Source of the DNA: Prevotella bivia DSM 20514
GTDB taxonomy: Bacteria; Bacteroidota; Bacteroidia; Bacteroidales; Bacteroidaceae
Direction of reading: 5' to 3'
DNA: 64,000 bases
NCBI RefSeq assembly: GCF_000262545.1
Contig: NZ_JH660660.1
Coordinates: forward strand, 163,500 to 227,499
Within the stretch, counting starts at the first letter, position 1. The number at the start of each line of letters is the position of its first letter. The notes under the pieces are model-generated. The model saw only the letters and a program-made list of their open reading frames with translations. It was not told where the DNA came from and did not search any database. The position numbers and the translations under genes were made by a program. This document shows, piece after piece, positions 1 through 7,486 of this stretch.

Positions 1-367
1 TCTTCATCGTGGGAGCAAAGACACCAACGATGGTACCGGCAGGAAGAGAGGTATAATTAAGGGTAAACTCTGCCAAACTGTCTCGTGTGGGGAAATAAAG
101 GGCAGGATGAAAATTAAAACTGTGTGTCAAAGAGAAAGGCTGAGAGGCAGCCCCTGTCTTGGAAAGGTTTTTCTTGCTTCGTGAAACAAGACGGATGGAG
201 TCGCCTGCCAAATCCTTCCATCTATAACTACCCGTTAAGAAATTACCGGTGGGAACAGCCCTGAACCATGCCTGAGGTGAGGGAACGCCGCCGGGAGACT
301 GGGCACGACTCTCCTGCGAGGGAACGCATATAAATAAAGCTATGAAAGCGGGTAAAAAGTGTTTCAT
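1..367 (-). CDS. Secreted protein of unknown function, N-terminal part (runs off window)
   Basis: The reading frame opens at ATG (365-367 on the complement) and stays open for 122 codons to the window edge. The protein starts MKHFLPAFIALFICVPSQ, a short basic N-terminus followed by a hydrophobic stretch, which is a plausible signal peptide for export. The mature part reads WFRAVPTGNFLTGSYRW and later ALYFPTRDSLAEFTLNYTSL, a Ser/Thr/aromatic-rich composition seen in Bacteroidetes surface proteins. I do not recognise the family. The remainder of the gene lies outside the window, so no domain can be assigned. A TAnnTTTG-like element on the complement (565-572) could be its promoter, giving a leader of about 190 nt. 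Confidence 0.6.
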   Translation of the reverse strand, partial: MKHFLPAFIALFICVPSQESRAQSPGGVPSPQAWFRAVPTGNFLTGSYRWKDLAGDSIRLVSRSKKNLSKTGAASQPFSLTHSFNFHPALYFPTRDSLAEFTLNYTSLPAGTIVGVFAPTMK

Positions 368-895
368 ACGCTGATTATGATTATAAAGTTAGGACTAATA
401 GTTTGTTCTTAATAGAGTTAGTAGAAAGTAGTTGTCAGTAGGAATCATACACATTCCTACTCAAAATCAAACGCTACGAATCGGAAGAACCTTGGCTACA
501 ATGAGAAAAGTGTATATATACGTACATAAGTGCATCATAATCAATCGCTTTATACGTTATGTCGCAAATGTATGCAATCTAAAGAAAACATGCAAGAAAA
601 TAAGAGAGAAATTTTCGAGAATGGCGCATTTTTAACATACAGAAACATTTTACGAGGAATAATCGGGGTGATTTGCGTCAAGAGTCACACCTCATTCTTT
701 ACATTCAATATTTTATGCGAAATTTCTTCGTTTATTTTGACTGAAAACATTATCTTTGTCGCAGAAACAAGAGAGATCTCATTTTATCGCATAACGAAGA
801 AATGAAAGGAATACCGCTCGTTTCTTATTCGTTCACCCTTGAATATACTTCTATTTCTATCTTGCTTGTAATCAAGAAGTAACATTTCAAACTAA
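368..895. other. Intergenic stretch without a convincing gene
   Basis: AT-rich sequence between the secreted-protein gene and the helicase remnant. Short frames here have no recognisable composition or family. The one clear structure is a perfect 9-bp inverted repeat, AGTAGGAAT / ATTCCTACT (437-445 and 453-461, 7-nt loop), which may be a hairpin in the 5' leader of the leftward gene. Confidence 0.5.
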
Positions 896-1156
896 TACTT
901 CTATGCGGAGATTTGCGATTTCCGCACGGCAAAGGACATCGGTATCGACCGTCCCGAGAAAAACGAGATACTGCACAACATACCGCCCACGCCAGAGCAG
1001 GAAGAATTTATCGGCAAACTGATGGAGTTCGCCAAGACGGGCAATGCCACACTCTTGGGGCGTGCACCACTGAGTGAGAGCGAGGAAAAGGCAAAGATGC
1101 TCATTGCAACTGACTACGCCCGCAAAAGATTCAATAAATTTATATCTTTCAGATAA
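896..1156 (+). pseudogene. Fragment of ICE-type helicase / N-6 DNA methylase protein
   Basis: An open frame without a start codon (a stop lies at 893-895) encodes about 86 residues ending at TAA 1154-1156. It contains [20 protein letters not shown], then [18 protein letters not shown] and [20 protein letters not shown]. From memory of the family, this resembles an internal stretch of the very large SNF2-helicase/DNA-methylase proteins carried by Bacteroidetes conjugative transposons. The C-terminal residues after TDYARK diverge and stop at once, so both ends are lost. It is a relic of an integrated element rather than a working gene. Local base composition is richer in G+C than the flanks, which fits a foreign origin. 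Confidence 0.65.
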
Positions 1157-1433
1157 TCAATAGAGTAAGAATGAATAAAGGATAAATGGGTTACGATTTG
1201 GAAACGAGCGAGTTTCTTACCCTTTCTTTATTCTGCATTACTTCAAAGAGCACTTAAATTGATAACCTTAATTCCGCAGTATTTTTTCTTGTGAGAAAAT
1301 TTTATATGTTGAGGTGTCTTTTTGGGACTCTATATGTTGATATGAGGTGCTTCGGTGTTTCTTGGTTTTTTTCTAAGCATAAAATCCCCCACCCAAACCA
1401 ATGGGGAATATTAAAACCACAAAGAAATACTGT

Positions 1434-2735
1434 TTATTCAAGGAAGACTTCTGAGTAGTAGGTTTTATTTGTATACAGGTTCAGAACGTTCTGCCTTCCC
1501 GTTCTCACCCATTTTGCTGGCACGCTGACAAAATGGAGGATAAAGGCTTTCAGCCTGCTTGTCTTTTTCAATGGCTTGACCTTTTCGCTGATATGACGGA
1601 CGAGATAGAGATAGAAGTTCTTCAGCATGGCGGTAACCATCATGAAAACCATGTTCTCAGCCATAAAGGAAAATGGAAGATGTGACCAGCCGAAGTCATT
1701 GTTCTGTATGTCGAAGTTCTTTTCACCCGCTCCACGTTCATTATAAAACGTAATGATGTCCTTCTCGGTAGACACCCAGTCGTTGGTGAGGATACAGCGG
1801 TATGTGTATATTACTCCGAACATATCCGTCTGCTCACTGCCATCCTTGCCTTTCAAAGGACTACGCTGTACGACGAGCCTGTATGACTTTCCTTCTATCA
1901 AGCTGTCTATGCTGATGGATGTGACATCGCATTTCTCATAGCCAACCTCAACGTCTTTCCATTCCTTCAACTGTTGGAAATTCTCGTAGCGACTGCCGCA
2001 GTTGGCAGCACGAATGTAGAACGTGTTGCAGCGCTGCTCTACGGTTTGGATGATTTCCTTTGAGAACGACCCGCAGTCAGCACGGAAACGCTCTATTACC
2101 ACACCAAGTTCTGAGGTTACACGGTCCATAATGCGACGGAGCGTGTCCTCCTGATGGAATTTCACATTGGTGTTTCCGTCACGGTTCTCACCTCCGACTA
2201 TGATTCCCCCAATGGAAGCCCAACCAGGAAAATAGCCAAGGTCCTGCTTATAAGAATACTTAGCATCGAACTTGTGGGCTGGAACGAACTGGTGGTCAAA
2301 GTCCAGGTCAACATGGCTGCCCACCTTTATAAGCCCCATCCTCCGTATCATCCGTAATAGTAAGGTGTTCAGCTTCTCTGCCGTGTTGAAACTGTAAGAC
2401 TTGCCGGAGATTTCGCTCTTGTAAATAATGTTCTCTTCAGCAAGCTCCTTCAGTCCGCGCCCAACTGTGTCGGCACCGGGTAACAGCGTATCAGGTCTCT
2501 GCTTGAACTGCCCTATAAGTGCATTGATGTCCTCAAGGCATTCTCCACCACAAAGGTAGCTGAAGAAGAGAGAGCCGAAAATACTTCCATGGCTGAATGC
2601 CTTGCCGCTACTTCCACGTTTGCCCAATACGGATTCGGTAAGTTTTTCAAAGCCCAACTTTGAGAAAACGTCCATAATGTGATAAATTCCACCGAAAGAA
2701 GTGATATACTCGTTTTTAATTGCTACCTTTGTCAT
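1434..2735 (-). CDS. IS1380-family transposase (copy A)
   Basis: This 433-residue DDE transposase catalyses movement of the surrounding element. The segment DLDFDHQFVPA supplies the first acidic residue region, RFRADCGSFSKE the second, and FYNERGAGEKNFDIQNNDFG the third with the YxxRxxxE pattern of the IS4/IS1380 superfamily. It differs from copy B at about eight positions, including Y/N at residue 10, I/T and G/D near residue 107, and several changes in the last 20 residues. The two copies are therefore close but not a fresh duplication of each other. The frame is full length with no visible damage, so it may still be active. Confidence 0.9.
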   Translation of the reverse strand: MTKVAIKNEYITSFGGIYHIMDVFSKLGFEKLTESVLGKRGSSGKAFSHGSIFGSLFFSYLCGGECLEDINALIGQFKQRPDTLLPGADTVGRGLKELAEENIIYKSEISGKSYSFNTAEKLNTLLLRMIRRMGLIKVGSHVDLDFDHQFVPAHKFDAKYSYKQDLGYFPGWASIGGIIVGGENRDGNTNVKFHQEDTLRRIMDRVTSELGVVIERFRADCGSFSKEIIQTVEQRCNTFYIRAANCGSRYENFQQLKEWKDVEVGYEKCDVTSISIDSLIEGKSYRLVVQRSPLKGKDGSEQTDMFGVIYTYRCILTNDWVSTEKDIITFYNERGAGEKNFDIQNNDFGWSHLPFSFMAENMVFMMVTAMLKNFYLYLVRHISEKVKPLKKTSRLKAFILHFVSVPAKWVRTGRQNVLNLYTNKTYYSEVFLE

Positions 2736-2833
2736 GTCAGATATTTGCTTACTTGTTATGTTTACAGCACCAAGATAGGTGAAATTTCTGACATATCCAA
2801 GTGTTTTGAGAACTTTGTTTCTCAGGCACTTGG
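2734..2833 (-). promoter_or_regulatory. Structured leader of IS1380 transposase copy A
   Basis: Two inverted repeats lie between the IS end and the transposase start. One is CCAAGTG...CACTTGG with an inner GAGAA/TTCTC pair (2797-2833). The other is ATGTCAGAAATTT paired with AAATATCTGACAT (2782-2794 and 2734-2746, 12 of 13 positions), and the second arm overlaps the first bases of the ATG. A transcript reading in from outside could fold so that the start codon is sequestered, as is known for IS10 and IS50. The same layout occurs in copy B. Confidence 0.5.
2810..2817 (+). promoter_or_regulatory. Possible outward promoter -7 element of IS copy A toward slyD
   Basis: GAACTTTG matches the Bacteroidetes -7 consensus TAnnTTTG except for the first base. 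TCTG (2787-2790) lies 19 bp upstream in the -33 position, matching TTTG at 3 of 4. It points out of the IS toward slyD, about 60-70 bp away. IS1380-type elements of Bacteroides are known to supply outward promoters to resistance genes. The match is weak and the site overlaps the leader hairpin of the transposase. Confidence 0.3.
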
Positions 2834-2884
2834 AGTTCTTACAAGAATTTATGCTGCGGAATTAAGGGTATAATAAAAAAAGAA

Positions 2885-3490
2885 ATGGAAAATAAGAATT
2901 ACAGACTCATTATTGCATCATACGAGTTATATGCTATAGAAAATGGCACTGAAACATTTATAGAAAAGACAGAAGAAGATAAGCCAATGTCTTTCTATAC
3001 AGATAGCGATATGGTTATCAAGTCGTTTGAGGATAAAATAAGGGACATCAAAGATGATACCGACTTTGAGCTATTCTTAACTAAGGAAGAGGCTTACGGT
3101 GAACATGATGCAAAGAGTGTAATGGTTTTCGACAGATCAATGTTTGAACAAGATGGACAGCTAGACACTCAAAGCGTATTTGTAGGTGCTGTCGTTCCTT
3201 TGCAAAACGAGGAAGGTCAACGCTTCTTAGGTAAGGTAACTGAAATTACAGAAGATAAGGTTACTGTAGATCTTAATCACCCATTGGCTGGTATGGACTT
3301 AAAGTTTAAGGGACACATGTTGCTAAATCGTGAAGCTGATCAAGACGAAGTGGACAATTTCTTCCAACAGATGAACAGCTCATCTTCATGTGGTTGTGGC
3401 GGAAGCTGCGGTTGTGGCTGTAGCAATGAAGGCGGAAGCTGTAACTGTGGCGGCAATGGCGATGGAAACTGCGGTTGTGGTTGTAACTGA
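2885..3490 (+). CDS. slyD: SlyD-like FKBP-type peptidyl-prolyl cis-trans isomerase with Cys-rich tail
   Basis: This 201-residue protein is a cytoplasmic prolyl isomerase and chaperone of the SlyD class. The family signature VDLNHPLAGMDLKFKG is present around residue 138, and the insert-in-flap region lies before it. The last 37 residues (from about 165) consist of Ser, Gly, Asn and ten Cys arranged as CGC and CNC pairs. In Escherichia coli SlyD a His/Cys-rich tail binds nickel and zinc and delivers nickel to hydrogenase; here the tail is all-Cys with no His. The gene starts 17 bp after the end of IS copy A, so its native promoter has been separated from it. aroC follows 13 bp downstream, so the two genes are probably cotranscribed. 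Confidence 0.88.
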   Translation: MENKNYRLIIASYELYAIENGTETFIEKTEEDKPMSFYTDSDMVIKSFEDKIRDIKDDTDFELFLTKEEAYGEHDAKSVMVFDRSMFEQDGQLDTQSVFVGAVVPLQNEEGQRFLGKVTEITEDKVTVDLNHPLAGMDLKFKGHMLLNREADQDEVDNFFQQMNSSSSCGCGGSCGCGCSNEGGSCNCGGNGDGNCGCGCN

Positions 3491-3503
3491 TAGGTAAGAG
3501 CTA

Positions 3504-4589
3504 ATGAGAAATACCTTTGGTAATTTCTATACGATAACCACCTTTGGTGAAAGCCACGGAGAGGCTGTAGGAGGTATTATTGATGGCATGCCAGCAGGCA
3601 TTACCATTGATATGGCTTTTGTGCAAAACGAGATGGCAAGACGTCGCCCAGGTCAGAGTAATATTACTACAGATAGGAAAGAAGCTGATACGGTGGAGTT
3701 TCTTAGTGGTATTTTTGAGGGCAAATCGACAGGTGCACCTATCGGATTTCTCGTTCGCAATACTAATCAGCATTCTAATGATTACGACAATATCCGAGAT
3801 TTATTTCGCCCTTCACATGCCGACTATACCTATTATAAGAAATATGGTAACAGAGATTATCGTGGAGGTGGACGTACATCGGCTCGCATTACCATCGCAC
3901 GTGTAGTAGCTGGCGCATTGGCTAAATTAGTATTGAAGGAGTATGGCATTAGCCTCAATGCTTATACTGCACAAGTAGGCAAACTAGCTGTGAGCAGAGA
4001 TTACCACAAGTTCAACTTTGCAGAGATAGAGCAAAACGCTGTTCGTTGCCCTGACCCTGTAAAAGCTATAGAAATGGAACAACTCATAAGCGAGGTAAAA
4101 GAAGCTGGTGACACTATTGGTGGTGTAATAGCATGTGTTATTAAAGGATGCCCTGTTGGTTTAGGCGAGCCTGAATTTGGTAAACTTCATGCGATGCTAG
4201 GTAATGCGATGCTTACTATCAATGCCGTAAAAGGCTTTGAGTATGGTGAAGGCTTTAACGGATGTTCGTGGCGTGGAAGTCAGCAAAATGACATATTTAC
4301 CTCTACCAACAATGCTGTTAGCACTGTTACCAATCATAGCGGAGGTATTCAAGGGGGTATTAGCAACGGGGAAGACATCTACTTTAGAGTAGCTTTCAAA
4401 CCAGTTTCTACCATTCTTACCGAACAGCAAACTATTAATAAGCAAGGTGAAGAAGTAAAGATCAAAGTGCAAGGTAGACACGATCCTTGTGTACTTCCTC
4501 GCGCTGTGCCCATTGTAGAAGCAATGGCGGCTATGGTGATCCTAGATGCTATTCTGTATCAGCAATCGACTATTCCGATGCATAAATAA
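3504..4589 (+). CDS. aroC: Chorismate synthase
   Basis: The enzyme converts 5-enolpyruvylshikimate 3-phosphate to chorismate, the last step of the shikimate pathway, using reduced FMN. At 361 residues it has normal length. Visible signatures are FGESHG (residues 14-19), [15 protein letters not shown] near residue 46, and [19 protein letters not shown] near residue 117. The gene follows slyD by 13 bp and ends just before a hairpin terminator. The DAHP synthase/chorismate mutase fusion that starts and drains the same pathway lies elsewhere in the window at 53162-54253. Confidence 0.96.
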   Translation: MRNTFGNFYTITTFGESHGEAVGGIIDGMPAGITIDMAFVQNEMARRRPGQSNITTDRKEADTVEFLSGIFEGKSTGAPIGFLVRNTNQHSNDYDNIRDLFRPSHADYTYYKKYGNRDYRGGGRTSARITIARVVAGALAKLVLKEYGISLNAYTAQVGKLAVSRDYHKFNFAEIEQNAVRCPDPVKAIEMEQLISEVKEAGDTIGGVIACVIKGCPVGLGEPEFGKLHAMLGNAMLTINAVKGFEYGEGFNGCSWRGSQQNDIFTSTNNAVSTVTNHSGGIQGGISNGEDIYFRVAFKPVSTILTEQQTINKQGEEVKIKVQGRHDPCVLPRAVPIVEAMAAMVILDAILYQQSTIPMHK

Positions 4590-4595
4590 AAGAAA

Positions 4596-4632
4596 AAAGA
4601 GTACTAAGCAATAAGCCTTAATACTCTTTCTC
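4596..4632. terminator. Bidirectional terminator between aroC and the elaA remnant
   Basis: A 13-bp stem (4596-4608 with 4617-4629, one C/T difference that can wobble-pair) with an 8-nt loop. The stem begins with an A-run and ends with CTTT followed by CTCTTT. It sits between two convergent transcription units. Confidence 0.75.
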
Positions 4633-4644
4633 TTTATCAAATCA

Positions 4645-4791
4645 TTAGTCGTTTAGTAATTTATCAATACCGTCTACATCTTGATAAACACATTGTTGCT
4701 CAACAATAAAAACCTCGGATCTTAGCTTTAAGATAGCATATAGTTCATCAACAGTGAGTTCATGAAACGCCTTTGCCTGAAAATAAATCAT
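4645..4791 (-). pseudogene. Truncated ElaA-family GNAT acetyltransferase (48 codons)
   Basis: A short frame reads MIYFQAKAFHELTVDELYAI and then LKLRSEVFIVEQQCVYQDVD before stopping. This is the typical N-terminus of ElaA-type GCN5-related N-acetyltransferases, which are about 150 residues long. The acetyl-CoA-binding core is absent and only the terminator follows, so the gene has lost its last two thirds. It starts 13 nt after the yggS stop and was presumably the distal gene of that operon. No continuation in another frame is visible. Confidence 0.7.
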
Positions 4792-4804
4792 CCACAGCTC
4801 TTTC

Positions 4805-5488
4805 TTAGTAAATACGAGGGCCAAAGATGGTCGTGCCTATGCGAACCATCGTCGATCTGCACTGCACTGCTATCTGATAATCATGACTCATACCCCATGA
4901 TCGCTCTTTAAACGCTGAATCATCAGCAAAATATTTTTGCTTTACCTCATCAAAGAAATCAGCAGCAGAAAGCATTTCCTTACGTATTTGTGCTTCATCG
5001 CCCACATTGGAAGCCATCATCATCAAACCAGAGATATGAACATGAGGCATTTTCTTCCATTCCCCACTCTCTAGCAGAGCTCTACAGTCGTCGAAAGAAA
5101 ACCCATACTTACTTTCCTCTTGGGCTATATGAAGCTCTAACAATACATTAACCACACGATCATGTTTAGCAGCTTGCTTTTCTATTTCACGGAGGAGTTT
5201 CACCGAATCGACAGCCTCTATCATAGAGATATAAGGCACAATATACTTCACCTTATTTGTCTGTAAATGTCCTATAAAGTGCCATTCTATATCTTTTGGT
5301 AAGGTTTCCACCTTTTGAGAAAGTTCTTGCACTTGGCTTTCGCCAAACACACGCTGCCCCTCAGCGTATGCAGCTTCAATATATTCGTTAGGGTGATATT
5401 TGCTAATGGCAATGAGCCTAACACCATTAGGTAATTTGTTTAATACGCTATGCAAGTTGGTTACTACATCGTACATTTTCTTAATCAA
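4805..5488 (-). CDS. YggS-family pyridoxal 5'-phosphate homeostasis protein
   Basis: A 227-residue single-domain protein with the fold of the alanine racemase N-terminal barrel. It binds PLP through a Lys and helps balance free PLP and amino acid pools in the cytoplasm; no catalytic activity is established for the family. Visible features are AISKYHP with the PLP Lys at residue 30, VFGESQVQELSQK, the motif EWHFIGHLQTNKVKY, and the C-terminal SWGMSHDYQIAVQ with MVRIGTTIFGPR. The DUF4494 gene lies 24 bp upstream on the same strand, so the two are likely cotranscribed. Confidence 0.9.
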   Translation of the reverse strand: MIKKMYDVVTNLHSVLNKLPNGVRLIAISKYHPNEYIEAAYAEGQRVFGESQVQELSQKVETLPKDIEWHFIGHLQTNKVKYIVPYISMIEAVDSVKLLREIEKQAAKHDRVVNVLLELHIAQEESKYGFSFDDCRALLESGEWKKMPHVHISGLMMMASNVGDEAQIRKEMLSAADFFDEVKQKYFADDSAFKERSWGMSHDYQIAVQCRSTMVRIGTTIFGPRIY

Positions 5489-5512
5489 TTAATAGTGTTA
5501 TGCTGATAAAGC

Positions 5513-5992
5513 TCATTCTGTAGTAGCTTGATCGGCAGATTTACTTATATTTTGATGTTCAAAAACATCCATTATTTTGGTTTCTGTGATAGCAACAATG
5601 GAATAATCGAGCAATCCAGCACCCATCACTTCTTCTACATTCTTCACAGCACTGTTTACCGAGCCAGCCTGAACAAGACGAGTCGTTACAGAACGCTTTT
5701 CTTTTTCAGTCTTCTCATCAATGGTGATAAACGATAATTTAGCCTTAAACCACTTATCGTCAGTATCGCTATCACTAAAGAACACTTCACCATAGAGAGC
5801 AGGAGTAATGGCTTTAATCTCAAATTCACCACTGATATAGTGCGACATTTCTTTGGTAATCTCAGCTTCTGCTTCAGAGAAAGTATAAGCATCAACAACA
5901 TACTGTTCAGTAACTTTTTTGTTCTGACCATCTTCCATTGTCTTGTCGTATCTCACTCTTATTTCAAACCAATTGGCTGTTCTTGTTCTCAT
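5513..5992 (-). CDS. DUF4494 domain protein
   Basis: A 159-residue soluble protein of a family of unknown function that I know only from Bacteroidetes. The N-terminus NWFEIRVRYDKTMEDG and the segment ITKEMSHYISGEFEIKAI are typical. No catalytic motif is apparent. It has no signal peptide and is probably cytoplasmic. A TACTTTTG element on the complement (6064-6071) could be its -7 box. Confidence 0.8.
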   Translation of the reverse strand: MRTRTANWFEIRVRYDKTMEDGQNKKVTEQYVVDAYTFSEAEAEITKEMSHYISGEFEIKAITPALYGEVFFSDSDTDDKWFKAKLSFITIDEKTEKEKRSVTTRLVQAGSVNSAVKNVEEVMGAGLLDYSIVAITETKIMDVFEHQNISKSADQATTE

Positions 5993-6124
5993 CTTTATTA
6001 TTTTTATTTATGTTGTTTCACTTTAGAAAATATTACCGACCCTAAAATAAGCTGATAACAATGCAAAAGTAGTAAAAATATTACGTTAAAATTGGAATTA
6101 TGGCATTAAAATATTTTTTTTATA

Positions 6125-6132
6125 TATCTTTG
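6125..6132 (+). promoter_or_regulatory. Promoter -7 box upstream of the aminotransferase gene
   Basis: TATCTTTG matches the Bacteroidetes -7 consensus TAnnTTTG in full. No good TTTG is found at the -33 position. The leader to the ATG at 6212 would be about 73 nt. Confidence 0.55.
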
Positions 6133-6211
6133 CAAGACAACAAAGGTATTGATTATAATGCTTCAATTAAAAGGAAAATAAACATTAAATATAAACTTAA
6201 ATTTTAAGGCT

Positions 6212-7414
6212 ATGCCAAAGATCTCAGTTCGTGGTATCGAAATGCCCGAATCGCCAATTCGTAAATTGGCTCCTCTTGCTACTGCTGCTAAACAGCGCGG
6301 TGTAAAAGTATATCATCTTAATATTGGTCAACCAGACTTGCCCACTCCACAATGTGGACTTGACGCATTAAAGAAGATAGACCGAACAGTATTAGAATAT
6401 TCTCCCTCACAGGGCTATGCCTCTTATCGTGAAAAGCTTTGTAGTTACTATAAAGAGTATGACATCAATGTAACGGCTGATGATATTATCATTACTACAG
6501 GCGGTTCGGAAGCTGTGATGTATGCTTTTATGGCATGTCTAAACCCTAGCGACGAAGTTATTCTTCCTGAACCTGCATACGCTAACTATATGGCTTTTGC
6601 CGTTCAGGTAGGAGCTAAAATCCGTACTATTCCTACTTCTATTGAAGATGGTTTCGCATTACCAAAGGTTGAAAAGTTTGAGGAGATGATCAACGAACGT
6701 ACCAAAGCGATCATGATCTGTAACCCTAACAATCCAACAGGTTACGTTTACACGCAAGAAGAGATGAACCAGATACGCGATCTTGTTAAGAAATACGACC
6801 TTTTCTTATTCTCTGACGAGGTGTATCGCGAATATATCTACACCAACTCTCCATTTGTGTCAGCCATGAACTTGGAAGGTATACAGGAGAATGTCATTCT
6901 TATAGACTCTGTATCTAAGCGTTATAGCGAGTGCGGTATCCGTATTGGTGCTTTGATTACAAAGAACGAAACCGTAAAGAAGACCGTAATGAAATTCTGT
7001 CAAGCTCGCCTCTCACCTCCTTTGATTGGTCAAATTGTTGCAGAAGCTAGCCTTGAAGCACCTAAAGAGTATTTCCGTGGTATCTTTGACGAATACTTAG
7101 AAAGAAGAAATTGCTTAACAGAAGGTTTGAATAAGATAAATGGTGTTTATACCCCTATTCCAAAGGGAGCTTTCTACACCGTAGCGAAATTGCCTGTAGA
7201 TAATGCCGAGCAATTCTGCCGCTGGTGCTTGGAAGAATTTAATTACGAAGGTGAAACCGTAATGATGGCTCCAGCAAGTGGTTTCTACACTACCCCAGGA
7301 GCGGGTATTGATCAAGTGAGAATGGCTTATGTCTTAAAGTGTGAAGACTTGAAGCGCGCTTTGATTATCCTTGAAAAAGCGTTGGAACAATACCCTGGTA
7401 GAACTAATAAATAA
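6212..7414 (+). CDS. Class I/II PLP-dependent aminotransferase (aspartate aminotransferase-like)
   Basis: A 400-residue fold-type I aminotransferase. It probably transfers the amino group of aspartate or a related amino acid to 2-oxoglutarate. Motifs include NIGQPDLPTP near residue 38, MICNPNNPTGYVY in the middle, SDEVYREY for cofactor binding, and IDSVSKRYSECGIRIG with the Schiff-base Lys at residue 236. The SECG form is common in the Bacteroidetes branch of this family. Substrate preference cannot be read from sequence. A full TAnnTTTG box lies upstream and a hairpin follows at 7435-7470. Confidence 0.9.
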   Translation: MPKISVRGIEMPESPIRKLAPLATAAKQRGVKVYHLNIGQPDLPTPQCGLDALKKIDRTVLEYSPSQGYASYREKLCSYYKEYDINVTADDIIITTGGSEAVMYAFMACLNPSDEVILPEPAYANYMAFAVQVGAKIRTIPTSIEDGFALPKVEKFEEMINERTKAIMICNPNNPTGYVYTQEEMNQIRDLVKKYDLFLFSDEVYREYIYTNSPFVSAMNLEGIQENVILIDSVSKRYSECGIRIGALITKNETVKKTVMKFCQARLSPPLIGQIVAEASLEAPKEYFRGIFDEYLERRNCLTEGLNKINGVYTPIPKGAFYTVAKLPVDNAEQFCRWCLEEFNYEGETVMMAPASGFYTTPGAGIDQVRMAYVLKCEDLKRALIILEKALEQYPGRTNK

Positions 7415-7434
7415 AAAACAAATTATAATAAATA

Positions 7435-7470
7435 GGCGTGTCCTAATAATAATGTTTATCAGAACACGCC
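7435..7470. terminator. Hairpin between aminotransferase and permease genes
   Basis: GGCGTGTCCT pairs with AGAACACGCC (10 bp, one wobble) around a 16-nt loop. There is no strong T-run, so it may be a weak terminator or an mRNA-stabilising hairpin. It ends 16 nt before the next ATG. Confidence 0.4.
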
Positions 7471-7486
7471 ACACAATATAAAGCCA

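Larger units (their letters stand above)
1266..2867 (-). mobile_element. IS1380-family insertion sequence, copy A (1602 bp)
   Basis: The element is bounded by terminal inverted repeats starting CCTTAATTCCGCAG (1266-1279 and complement of 2854-2867) and carries one transposase gene read leftward. It has the same length as copy B at 24830-26431. The flanks are GATAA on the left and GTATA on the right, so unlike copy B it shows no target duplication. This suggests a deletion or rearrangement on at least one side after insertion, and the truncated ICE fragment just to the left is consistent with that. Its right end lies 17 bp upstream of the slyD start codon. IS942 and the IS612-615 group of Bacteroides are of similar size and family. 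Confidence 0.9.

Noticed and set aside
901..1104. A 67-codon frame on the minus strand
   Set aside because: It is antisense to the clear helicase/methylase fragment and has no family resemblance.
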